64,000 nt of DNA from Verrucomicrobiia bacterium (GTDB taxonomy: Bacteria; Verrucomicrobiota; Verrucomicrobiia; Limisphaerales; UBA8199), in assembly GCA_035946615.1 (NCBI GenBank), contig DASYZB010000048.1, positions 1 through 64,000 of the forward strand, in the 5' to 3' direction. The number at the start of each line of letters is the position of its first letter. Position 1 is the stretch's first letter. Under the pieces are notes generated by a model. That model did no database searches and was not told the DNA's origin. It was given only the letters and a program-made list of their open reading frames with translations. Below, one piece after another: positions 35,085 through 43,195 of this stretch. A program made the position numbers and the translations under genes.

Positions 35085-36487
35085 AGGGCCTGCCTCCGTT
35101 TGACGTTCAGGTACTGGCTGACCAGTTCCACGCTTAGCCGCTCGTCCGGTAGCAGTGAAAAACGCACCCCGCGCCGATTCAGGACTTTCTCCAACTCACG
35201 CAGGTTCTGCCAGAGCAAATGACCGCCCAACTGTTCATATAGATCATCAACAAATTCCACCTCCGCGTTGGAAAATGCAGGCGCCACGCCCGGCGTCTGA
35301 AGCATATTGACGACAACCAAATGTTGGCGGCGAATCAGGTCCATGTTGCGGACAAAACTCGACGCCAGGACCGGGTCGTCCAGGGCGGTCAAAAAGATAA
35401 CCAGGGCGCGCCGGCGCAGGCGCAGCCGGACAAAACTGCAGACTTCGTCGAAATCGGGTGAGACGCTGCGGGGTGCGAGCGCATAGAGGGCTTCGCGGCA
35501 GGCGCCGTAATGGGCTTGGCCATTTTGAGCGCGCAGGAATTTCTCGACCTTATCGCTGAAAGCAAGCAGCCCAAACAAATCGCCCTGCTGCTGCGCGGCC
35601 AACCCGAGGACCAGGGTGGCCGTGACGAACCGCTCGAGAGCGGTCGTCGAAGGCAGCGGTTCAACAATCGCCGAACCCGAGGCGGCATGAAGCTCGGGTC
35701 CATTTCCACGCTCGCGTTTTTCGAGCGTGGAGTTGTTCGTTGCGCGAGCCGAAAGGCGCGAGGCGTCCAACACGACATACACCTCCTGCGTTCGTTCGAT
35801 TTGAAACACCTTGGTAATCGGGCGCCCATGCTTTGCCGTCGCCTTCCAATGAATCTCATCAAAACTGTCGCCTGGCAGATATTCCCGGAGTTTCTCGAAC
35901 TCGCGCCCTTTTCCCACCTGCCGCTGCGCATGCAGGCCGAATGCGCCCCGATGCAGAAAGAGCGCCGCCAGATTCTTGCGCTCGAAAAGCAGGTTGGGAT
36001 AAACACGGATTTCTGCTTTTGCCGGCAGAACCTTGCGAACGGCCCAGAATCCTAAAGGCGAGCGGATTTCCACACGCGCCGTCTCGAGCCGGTACTGGCC
36101 GCGTTTGAGCGGCAGACATTCCCAATACGTGCGCGACCACTCGGTTCCCGCCGGCAATTGCACAAAGAGATCTTCGACCGGGGCGTGGAACTCGCGCGGC
36201 CAGCCCAAAGCCAGGCGCAGGGTCGCAGCCTTTTTCGATTCATTTCCTATCCGCACCTCGATCCGGGTCTTGCGGTCCTTGGACATTCGGGCAAGAGGCG
36301 GCAACTGCACACTGATGCCTGCCAGGCTGCGCCCCGTGAGCGCCGCGTCTGCCAAAACCAAGACCGCCAGCGTCCCAATGGCGCACCAGGAAACTAGCGC
36401 CGCCGCCGGTTCGAGCGCGCCAAGAACCGAAAACGGCAGCACGACGAAGCCGGTCCAAAAAAGAAGACGATTATCGGGAACGATCAC
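35081..36487 (-). CDS. DUF58 domain protein
   Basis: A 468-residue protein with two N-terminal membrane helices (about 10-50) and the DUF58 signature GKGREFEKLREYLPGDSFDEIHWKATAKHGRPITKVFQIE, then VYVVLDAS, which begins a von Willebrand factor A-like fold with an incomplete metal site. In known MoxR systems the DUF58 protein is the partner acted on by the MoxR ATPase. It starts four bases after the moxR stop and overlaps the next gene by ATGA. Confidence 0.92.
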   Translation of the reverse strand: MIVPDNRLLFWTGFVVLPFSVLGALEPAAALVSWCAIGTLAVLVLADAALTGRSLAGISVQLPPLARMSKDRKTRIEVRIGNESKKAATLRLALGWPREFHAPVEDLFVQLPAGTEWSRTYWECLPLKRGQYRLETARVEIRSPLGFWAVRKVLPAKAEIRVYPNLLFERKNLAALFLHRGAFGLHAQRQVGKGREFEKLREYLPGDSFDEIHWKATAKHGRPITKVFQIERTQEVYVVLDASRLSARATNNSTLEKRERGNGPELHAASGSAIVEPLPSTTALERFVTATLVLGLAAQQQGDLFGLLAFSDKVEKFLRAQNGQAHYGACREALYALAPRSVSPDFDEVCSFVRLRLRRRALVIFLTALDDPVLASSFVRNMDLIRRQHLVVVNMLQTPGVAPAFSNAEVEFVDDLYEQLGGHLLWQNLRELEKVLNRRGVRFSLLPDERLSVELVSQYLNVKRRQAL

Positions 36488-36491
36488 GCGA

Positions 36492-37451
36492 TTATCTGGG
36501 CACAGCGATTTGCTGCATGATTTGTTGAATGACCTCGGGCACGGTCAAGCCCTCGATCTCGAACTCGGGCCGCAGGATGAGGCGATGCTCCAGCACGGGA
36601 AGCGCCATGGCCTTGATATCGTCAGGGGTAACAAAATCGCGCCCCTCCAGGGCGGCGCAAGCGCGTGAGGCCATAATCAAGGATTGGGTGGCGCGTGGCC
36701 CAGCCCCGACCAGCACGCTCTCGTGCTGCCGCGTCGCCCGCACGATATCCACCAGGTAACCCATCAAATCCTCTCGCACCACGATCGCGCCCAGTTGCTC
36801 GCGCAAGACCGGCAGTTCTTCGCTCTGGATGACCGCTTGCACGGCGCCATTGGTCAGCACCGTTTCCGGGGTTTCACGGGTCATCGTGCGCTGGGCTAAA
36901 GTCAGCTCTTCGGCGCGCTCGGGCGCGGTCATGGTTATCTTGAGCATGAACCGGTCTTTTTGCGCTTCGGGAAGGGGATAGGTTCCTTCATATTCAATCG
37001 GGTTCTGTGTGGCGAACACGGTGAAGCTCGATGGAAGCGCATGCGTCATGCGATCAATGGTCACCAGGCGCTCCTGCATCGCCTGCAACAACGCCGATTG
37101 CGTTTTGGCCGGCGCCCGATTGATTTCGTCAGCTAAAAGAAACGAGGTGAAGATCGGCCCTTTAATGAGCAAGAACTCGTTGCGCTGCAGGTTGAACACG
37201 TTGGTCCCGGTAATGTCCGAAGGCATCAGGTCGGGTGTAAACTGGATGCGAGCAAAATCACACCCCAGCACATGGGCCAGGGTCCGCACCAGGAGGGTCT
37301 TGGCCACGCCCGGGACTCCTTCAATGAGCGCGTGGTTGCCGGTCAGGATGGCTATCAACGCCCGGTCGATCACTTGGTGCTGGCCGATGATGACTTTGCC
37401 CGTTTCATGCCGGGCCTGCCCCAGCACCTCCTTCAATCTCTCCAGGTTCAT
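36492..37451 (-). CDS. MoxR-family AAA+ ATPase
   Basis: A 319-residue AAA+ ATPase of usual size. Walker A is GVPGVAKT (45-52), Walker B with sensor residues is LLADEINRAPAKTQSALLQAMQE (DEINR at 108-112), and a sensor 1 VFATQNPIEYEGTYPLPEAQ motif is followed by an AAA lid. MoxR proteins act as chaperone-like ATPases that help mature or regulate membrane or secreted complexes with DUF58/vWA partners. It is the central gene of a seven-gene leftward operon (40715 to 33271). Confidence 0.95.
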   Translation of the reverse strand: MNLERLKEVLGQARHETGKVIIGQHQVIDRALIAILTGNHALIEGVPGVAKTLLVRTLAHVLGCDFARIQFTPDLMPSDITGTNVFNLQRNEFLLIKGPIFTSFLLADEINRAPAKTQSALLQAMQERLVTIDRMTHALPSSFTVFATQNPIEYEGTYPLPEAQKDRFMLKITMTAPERAEELTLAQRTMTRETPETVLTNGAVQAVIQSEELPVLREQLGAIVVREDLMGYLVDIVRATRQHESVLVGAGPRATQSLIMASRACAALEGRDFVTPDDIKAMALPVLEHRLILRPEFEIEGLTVPEVIQQIMQQIAVPR

Positions 37452-37465
37452 GCTTTAGTGTAGGT

Positions 37466-38656
37466 TCATTGCTTCCGTTTGGCCCCTTTCAGGACACCGC
37501 ATATCTCACGATACGCGCGGACAGGGTCTTTTTCCTTCTGGGCCCTTGCGTTCTCGGTTTCCAGGATGGCCTGCGCCTGATCGACCCGCGCAATGGACTG
37601 CGCGCGCCCCTGCAACAGTGATTTGATCCATTCCTCAAAGCACACCCGGAGCACCTCCCGTCGCGGGATGTTGCGCCGCAAAAGGTTGATGAAACCGGCG
37701 ACGGCATTCTTTCCCAGGACCTGGGCCTGCTGTGGTGGGGCAGGGTAGAGGGGCACGAAGCTTATCGAGCTTTTCCAAATGAACAAGCCGGCCAACAGCA
37801 GCAATCCCGCCCCCAGGGCTTGAAGGTGGTATTTGGTCATGAGCGCGGCCACACCCGGAGTATCAGTGATTCCCAGATGGGCCTCATCAAAAACAATGAG
37901 TTTGGCCGGCCCAATCAGCCAGGCCAGCAACTCCGGTTGGGCCTGTTTTTGCAGCGCTTCATTGCTGAGGAAATAGGTATCGCTGGCCAGCACCACCGAG
38001 CCTGGGCCGAACTGGCGCTGGATAACGACAGCATTCGAGCCGCGGGCATAGACCGTTTGCCACTCGTCGTCCAGGTTGGTAAACACCATCGCGCTGTGCC
38101 AATCGAGCGCCGGCGCTAAAGGAAGCCCTGATTGATTGAGCACCCGCGCCGGTTTGTAGGCGCCTACCTTGCCCAATTCCAACGGGACGGTGCCGAACTC
38201 GATTCCCCATCTTTCTTTCAGTGTATCTGCCCGCATCGAGCGCCCTTTCCTGGAAGTCGGCGGAGGTCCTTTCGAGAATGGCCGCGATACCTGGCCGCCT
38301 TCTGGAAAGAAGGTAATTACCAGACGCCCTCCCCGAGCGAGGAACTCATCAATTTGGACGGCCACCTCCGCCGGCAGCGAAGTCCAATCCCATCGCGAGG
38401 CCGCCAGGTGCAGGTAAGTCGCATGATGCTCGTCCGGGAGTTGGTTTTGCGCGTTAAAATCACGGCGAACCGACAGCCCCTGCAACGATTCCAGGCTCTC
38501 GTAGAGGCCCATCGTTCCGAGCGGGTCGGAGCGCAGCGAAGAGTACTGCGGGTAAACATCGCCTACGGCATAGCGGAGTTTGAACAGGTGCAGCAAGCTC
38601 AACGCGAAAAGCGCCACGCACAGCAGCAGGATGAAATGGGGCAGGCGCCGGTTCAT
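37466..38656 (-). CDS. DUF4350-domain membrane protein
   Basis: A 396-residue protein with an N-terminal membrane helix (about 8-24) and a DUF4350 region (YPQYSSLRSDPLGTMGLYESLE, then LVITFFPEG and GSVVLASDTYFLSNEALQ). A second membrane helix (about 275-300, preceded by VFDEAHLGITDTPG) and a basic cytoplasmic tail follow. The fold is related to the glutamine-amidotransferase-like ThuA/ABC-type GldG group. It is a common member of MoxR operons. It starts inside the previous gene's end (ATGA overlap) and ends 14 bases before moxR. Confidence 0.88.
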   Translation of the reverse strand: MNRRLPHFILLLCVALFALSLLHLFKLRYAVGDVYPQYSSLRSDPLGTMGLYESLESLQGLSVRRDFNAQNQLPDEHHATYLHLAASRWDWTSLPAEVAVQIDEFLARGGRLVITFFPEGGQVSRPFSKGPPPTSRKGRSMRADTLKERWGIEFGTVPLELGKVGAYKPARVLNQSGLPLAPALDWHSAMVFTNLDDEWQTVYARGSNAVVIQRQFGPGSVVLASDTYFLSNEALQKQAQPELLAWLIGPAKLIVFDEAHLGITDTPGVAALMTKYHLQALGAGLLLLAGLFIWKSSISFVPLYPAPPQQAQVLGKNAVAGFINLLRRNIPRREVLRVCFEEWIKSLLQGRAQSIARVDQAQAILETENARAQKEKDPVRAYREICGVLKGAKRKQ

Positions 38657-40392
38657 GGCTTGGCCTGGCTCAGCGCCTGGACTCGAATCCGTTCCACGTT
38701 CGAGGTAAATTCCGAGATGAGGCCGCTATCCATTTCGTGCATTCCGTACCAAACCCGTTCAAAGATCGATACGTTTTGACCAAACAACACCGGTACTTCC
38801 GGGTATGCATGGCCGCGGCGGCGCAGTTCGCGCTCGTAGTCGCGGTTGGACTTGAATTTGGCCAACTGGATGAGGTTGCGCCCGGCCAGGTTGGCCAGGC
38901 TCGCCAGGTAAAAAGCCCGCATCGCAAGACGCAACTCACCCCGCGCCAATAACTCCTGACCCAGCCGTATCCAGCCTTCATCAGGCAACTGGTCCGCCTT
39001 AAGATTCTCCTCGGTCAGGTCCGGAGCGGATTGGAGCGGCTCGCTCATCATAGTCTGCGCCGCAGGCCGTCCGTATCGCATTGAACGCAATGTGAGTAGT
39101 GCCAGCCCTGCCAACGCGGCCGCTAACAGCCCATACAACAGGAATTCCTTGCTCAGAATCCAGCCATGGCCCGAGATCGGCGGTTGGATTGGCCTACGGT
39201 GCGAAAACAATTTGCGCAGGAAATTATCCAGCCAGTTTCCGATGGCCTTGGTCCATTCCTTCATCAGCTTGCCCGCTCGCTCCAGAAAGCGCCCCAGAAT
39301 CCCCAGGCCCGCCGGTTCGTCGGGTTCAACCACCTTCTCGCGCGGCATGCGCCAGGTGTATTTGCGCTGCTGCATGGTCTTGCGAATCGCCTGATTTAGA
39401 TCCGAAGGCGAAATCGCCGGCGTGTAGCCCTGAGAATGGGCCGGAGGCCGGCTCACTCCGGAGGCTTCGCGCGATTCGGTTGCGCTTTTGGCCCCTTCTG
39501 ATTCCAGCGGCTGTCCAGCGGGCATTCCCGAGCCTCGAAACGGCCAGACCGTCAGGGCCAAAATGCAAATAAGCGCCGGCGCGATGGACGCATTGCACAG
39601 CCGCAGCTCGGCTTTGAGGTCCTCACCCGAGTGGAGCGATTGGCCATAAAAACACCGCAATGCGTACACGGCTTTGACGATCGGATCAACCGAGAGGTAC
39701 GTCAGCCCGGCCATGGCGGCAAAAAATGTCGTGTTCAACAAGCTCATCGTGCTTCGCGTGAAAATCGATTCAATCCCAAACAACATCTTCACCAGCCCAG
39801 GCAACAGAAAACAAACCATCGACCAATTCAAGAATACAAAAAAACCGAAGCCTGTGAGGATGGCCAACAGCGCGCAATTCGGCCGGGGCCACAAAGATGC
39901 CTGCCGCCCGGCTTCTTTGATGAGCGGGCCGGTTGCGGCGCCGGTATCGTCATTCAGGGCGTTGAGATTCTGGTAGAAGGCGCATGTCCATGGCAGAAAG
40001 ACCACGGTAACAAAAGCCAGCGGCAACAGGAACAAGCCGGTCGATTGCAGGGTGCTCTGTGCAACGAAAAGGCGCGCGCCCCTGCCGATGGACAGCGGGC
40101 GGCTGGGCGTTCCGGACAGCGCGCTGCGCAACCGCTGAACGAATAAGGCCTGCCAAAACTTCATCCAGACGAACAGCCCCGCCAACCTCAGCGCCGAGCC
40201 CGCCAAATGACGGCTGGCGAACGGGCTGCGGGCCATGTCCGCCCAGAAATAGAGTCCGGCGGCGACGAACGGGAGAGTGCCTGCAAAATAACTGGCCAAC
40301 GCCCATGCCGGCGCGGCACGCAATAAGTGGATCGCTTCCTCGATCAATTCCGTGGCGGCTTTGCCCTCAGACCGATGCTTCGGGCGGCTCAT
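38653..40392 (-). CDS. Multi-helix membrane protein with C-terminal DUF4129
   Basis: A 579-residue protein with several membrane helices in residues about 15-270. A Pro/Ser-rich periplasmic or cytoplasmic loop with ISPSDLNQAIRKTMQQRKYTWRMPRE follows, then another membrane helix (about 425-445). The DUF4129 C-terminus has DEGWIRLGQELLARGELRLAMRAFYLASLANLAGRNLI and ends at Pro579. ATG 40392 overlaps the upstream stop by ATGA; it is preferred to an earlier ATG at 40419. DUF4129 proteins are regular partners of MoxR/DUF58/DUF4350 and are thought to act in envelope biogenesis or export. Confidence 0.85.
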   Translation of the reverse strand: MSRPKHRSEGKAATELIEEAIHLLRAAPAWALASYFAGTLPFVAAGLYFWADMARSPFASRHLAGSALRLAGLFVWMKFWQALFVQRLRSALSGTPSRPLSIGRGARLFVAQSTLQSTGLFLLPLAFVTVVFLPWTCAFYQNLNALNDDTGAATGPLIKEAGRQASLWPRPNCALLAILTGFGFFVFLNWSMVCFLLPGLVKMLFGIESIFTRSTMSLLNTTFFAAMAGLTYLSVDPIVKAVYALRCFYGQSLHSGEDLKAELRLCNASIAPALICILALTVWPFRGSGMPAGQPLESEGAKSATESREASGVSRPPAHSQGYTPAISPSDLNQAIRKTMQQRKYTWRMPREKVVEPDEPAGLGILGRFLERAGKLMKEWTKAIGNWLDNFLRKLFSHRRPIQPPISGHGWILSKEFLLYGLLAAALAGLALLTLRSMRYGRPAAQTMMSEPLQSAPDLTEENLKADQLPDEGWIRLGQELLARGELRLAMRAFYLASLANLAGRNLIQLAKFKSNRDYERELRRRGHAYPEVPVLFGQNVSIFERVWYGMHEMDSGLISEFTSNVERIRVQALSQAKP

Positions 40393-40715
40393 GGGTTGTC
40401 CAGCCATTGGCTTTGCCAAAGCGTGCCTTCATGAAAGGAATCCGGCACCGCCAGCAGACTCTCTCCAACCAGATAAAAAAAGAACCACGCCAGCAACAAA
40501 CCCAGAAGGCATTGAATGAACCGTATGACCCCGGCAAAGCCGCGGCCTTGGGTCAAGGGCTGGCGCGCCAAGCGCCTCAGGCAAGCCGCGCAAAGCACCC
40601 GCTCATCATGCTCCGTCACGCATTCGCGGCAGAAATATTGGGCGCACTCTGGACAGCGCGCGACCGCTTCGCGCTCGGCATGGTTCAGGCACCGTTGTTG
40701 CGTCAGATTTGGCAT
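40389..40715 (-). CDS. B-box-type zinc-finger protein with one membrane helix
   Basis: A 108-residue protein. The zinc-binding N-terminus is CLNHAEREAVARCPECAQYFCRECVTEHDERVLCAACL, seven cysteines plus histidines in a B-box/LIM-like order. One membrane helix follows (about 60-85, VIRFIQCLLGLLLAWFFFYLV). It leads the MoxR operon and overlaps the next gene by ATGA. Similar short B-box zinc proteins accompany MoxR genes in several Verrucomicrobia. The role of the finger is not known. Confidence 0.75.
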   Translation of the reverse strand: MPNLTQQRCLNHAEREAVARCPECAQYFCRECVTEHDERVLCAACLRRLARQPLTQGRGFAGVIRFIQCLLGLLLAWFFFYLVGESLLAVPDSFHEGTLWQSQWLDNP

Positions 40716-40949
40716 CCCGCTTGTTGAAGCCTGTTGCCCCGCCCGTTGCGAAACCTTCTCGCGTTCCTTTGTGGCCTCCTAACCCATGGCCCACAGGATG
40801 ACAAAGCCTTCGCGCCGGCTGGTTACGGCCTTCAACTGCTCAAAACAATAGCAACCCCGCTGCGCTGAGTCACGGAGAAGAACAACGGGTATTTCCGCCA
40901 GACGCGAATTTCAACGGAATCCCACGGTCCTAAACTACAGTAAAGGTCA

Positions 40950-41699
40950 CTATTCAATCCCTGGCTCATTCTCTGAGTCGCTCTGGAACTTGGTTAACTC
41001 CCGTGCCACGTCGGCATTAATTGCGCGTAACTCCTCAAGGAATGTTGTCAACTCGTTGCTTGCAAGGCCCTCGCAGGGGAGTTCGCGAGCCCCCTTCCGA
41101 AATTCCTCTTCGAGCAGTCGGAGCCGGTCATCGAGTTCGACCGGGCTGTAATCGTTTAACGGATTCTTGGAGGCCCTGACTAATAGCCGGCGCCAGTCAA
41201 GGCGCCTCTGGCCGTGAGCCGTGTAGAGGTCCACGAAATCCCGCGCGAACTCCCGCGTGGACAAAGCGCTGATCTTGGCATCGATAAGGTCTGCAAACTG
41301 CGTGACCTTGAGACCAGGAATGTGCGCAAAGGCGTTCTTGACCATGCCCCAATTAAGGGGCGTTTCTCCAGTTGGGTGTATTCTGACTTTCATGGTTCGC
41401 TTGGGAAGCCTAATTGAGGCAGCTTCAGAGCTCTGGAAAAACGTAGCGAATGCCTGCTTGGTCTTGATCTGCCCGTGTTGCAGGATGAAGGAGAGGTCAA
41501 CCCAGCCCGGTGGCAACAGCCTCCAGTGCCAGGCACGGCCTTTTTCGATTGCGTTCAGCGCCAAAGAGCGCCGAGCAAAGGCCGTGTCCAAGGAACGCAG
41601 GTTCCAAGCAAAAACCCGCAGCTCCTGGCGTATTTGGGCGTTTGTCCCTCGGGCGGTCCCACTTGGATGAGATATTCCCATTCTTTCAAAATCGAGCAC
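40950..41699 (-). CDS. AbiEii-like nucleotidyltransferase, apparently N-terminally truncated
   Basis: A 249-residue frame. Its middle (about 130-175) reads FADLIDAKISALSTREFARDFVDLYTAHG, close to the AbiEii pattern of a Lys/Arg pair followed by RDFxDLY, and SIRLPKRTMKVRIHPTGETPLNWG precedes it. The nucleotide-binding GG...DxD motif that should start the domain is missing, so the 5' part seems lost or displaced. The C-terminal helices are intact. The start is uncertain. It lies in the short accessory stretch that includes the ankyrin gene and palindromic repeats; no AbiEi-like antitoxin is adjacent. Confidence 0.45.
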   Translation of the reverse strand: MLDFERMGISHPSGTARGTNAQIRQELRVFAWNLRSLDTAFARRSLALNAIEKGRAWHWRLLPPGWVDLSFILQHGQIKTKQAFATFFQSSEAASIRLPKRTMKVRIHPTGETPLNWGMVKNAFAHIPGLKVTQFADLIDAKISALSTREFARDFVDLYTAHGQRRLDWRRLLVRASKNPLNDYSPVELDDRLRLLEEEFRKGARELPCEGLASNELTTFLEELRAINADVARELTKFQSDSENEPGIE

Positions 41700-42041
41700 T
41701 CGGCAGCTTCAAATGTTTCTGTCTGGTCACAGGTTCCGCTGGCGAGGCTGCGCCGATGGCGTGACACCTGGCTTATTTTCATTGATTTGTGCGCATAGCG
41801 CAACTTCGGAAACGGACCTGATGAAGGGTTGCAAGGGTTGCAGTCCAGCGAGAGACCAAAACGGGTGTTCTAAGGCAATTCATTCGATAGAGCCAAGTGC
41901 GGAGGGCGCTCCGTGGCGCTCCGTCCGGCGAACGTGCTCAATTTTGTCACTGCCTTAATTATATATAGAATTTGTTTTGATAATGTGATTCATGGTCTAT
42001 TGCCCTTTGGATTCCGGACTCCATTGGCCACGGACTCCATT
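41700..42041. other. Intergenic stretch between the AbiEii-like and ankyrin genes
   Basis: About 340 bases with no supported gene. A locally AT-rich patch (about 41955-42000, tatatatagaatttgttttgataatg) stands out against the GC-rich surroundings and could hold promoter elements or mark foreign DNA. Frames crossing it look random. Confidence 0.35.
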
Positions 42042-42806
42042 TCACGCCGGTCTGGCTGAAGCTTGCGCGCCCTTTTCCCGAAGCCAATTCACCAGAGCCT
42101 CCCTCCCAGTATCCATGCCTGCGCTGCTGGCGATCGCCAGCGGCTTCTCCTTGGCATAGTCGGGCATCCAATTCAGGTCCACACCCCGCCCAAAGAGATA
42201 TTCAGCCGTGCGGCGATAGCCACCACGACAGGCGTGCCAGAAAGCATGGTTGACCTCTTCGCTCGATGGCGGTGAGGGCTCCCGGAGAAACTTCTCCACT
42301 ACGGAAGTCATTCCCAACGCTGCTGCGTGCCATAGCTTCTCGACCTTGGCACCATGCTGGAGCAGCAGCCGCGCCACCCGCCAGCACCCGTAGCCAATCG
42401 CGTTTTCCAAGGCTGTGCCGCCGGCAATGGAGCCGCCCCTGGCCTCAATGTCCGCGCCTCCAAGGACCAGTGCTTCGGCGACCTCGACATCGTCGTTGCT
42501 GGCCGCATATTGAAGCGGGGTTTCTCCCGGTTCGTTTTTGGCTCCTCCGGTTCGGACATTGGGATCTGCGCCGGCTGCGATGAGCAGCTTCACGATCGCC
42601 GGACCGTTAGGGAAGAACCCAGGCCAATCGGTGACTACGTGCAAGAGCGCTTTCGATCCACGTTCATCCGTGATTCGTGCTAGTGCAAGTCCGGCACGGG
42701 CACCAACCATTCTATGGAGGGCATCCAGGTCGCCGCCCTTAACCGCACTAACCACTTCGCGTGCCAATGGGTCATCTGCTCGCAGGATCATATCGGTTTG
42801 GTTCAT
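42042..42806 (-). CDS. Ankyrin-repeat protein
   Basis: A 254-residue soluble protein of about five ankyrin repeats between residues 20 and 240. Examples are IVKLLIAAGADPNVRTG, GETPLQYAASNDDVEVAEALVLGGADIEAR, TALENAIGYGCWRVARLLLQHGAKVEK and RTAEYLFGRGVDLNW. No signal peptide or enzymatic domain is visible, so it is probably a cytoplasmic protein-interaction scaffold. Start ATG 42806 gives MNQTDMILRADDPLAREVV. It lies in an accessory region with repeats; partner unknown. Confidence 0.85.
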   Translation of the reverse strand: MNQTDMILRADDPLAREVVSAVKGGDLDALHRMVGARAGLALARITDERGSKALLHVVTDWPGFFPNGPAIVKLLIAAGADPNVRTGGAKNEPGETPLQYAASNDDVEVAEALVLGGADIEARGGSIAGGTALENAIGYGCWRVARLLLQHGAKVEKLWHAAALGMTSVVEKFLREPSPPSSEEVNHAFWHACRGGYRRTAEYLFGRGVDLNWMPDYAKEKPLAIASSAGMDTGREALVNWLREKGAQASARPA

Positions 42807-42909
42807 CTTGCAACTGCGTGCCCTCGGGTGCCCGTGCCTCGAAATTTTCTTACCATCGGCCTCGCACTTCGCCCAGTCAAGTGCACAAGCCCTGTCCCAG
42901 TAATGCCGC

Positions 42910-42990
42910 AGTGACTACGGGGCTGCCGGCTGAAGCCGGCGTTCCGGACGCGCGGAACGCCGCCTTTAGGCGGCAGCGCCCGCCGTCACT
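42910..42990. repeat. Nested-hairpin repeat element
   Basis: Outer arms (agtgac at 42910-42915, gtcact at 42985-42990) and inner arms at 42922-42946 and 42953-42977 form a long imperfect palindrome around a 6-base centre. Each inner arm also folds on itself: CCGGCTGAAGCCGG on the left and GCCGCCTTTAGGCGGC on the right. The whole could form a cross or a three-stem structure. Confidence 0.65.
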
Positions 42991-43056
42991 AACCGATTAC
43001 CTGTCCCAAGGGGCTTCACACCGCCAATGCCAAAGTCTTCCGTAAGTCATTGTAGT

Positions 43057-43136
43057 AGAAGACGTAAGGAGTCTCTGATCAAATTCGGCCTCCGCCCCTC
43101 CAGAACCCGGTTGATCAGAGACTCCTTACGTCGTCT
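43057..43136. repeat. Palindromic repeat element B
   Basis: Arms of 26 bases at 43057-43082 and 43111-43136, of which 22 bases (GACGTAAGGAGTCTCTGATCAA) are perfectly complementary, separated by 28 bases. The core and outer arm match element A near 29 kb. It lies downstream of the beta-helix gene, 60 bases before the end of the operon, in a stretch without genes (42807-43195). Confidence 0.75.
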
Positions 43137-43195
43137 CCTAAATGGATTTCTCATCGGAGGGGGGGTTCACAAGACGCTAAATCGATCTCTCTTGC

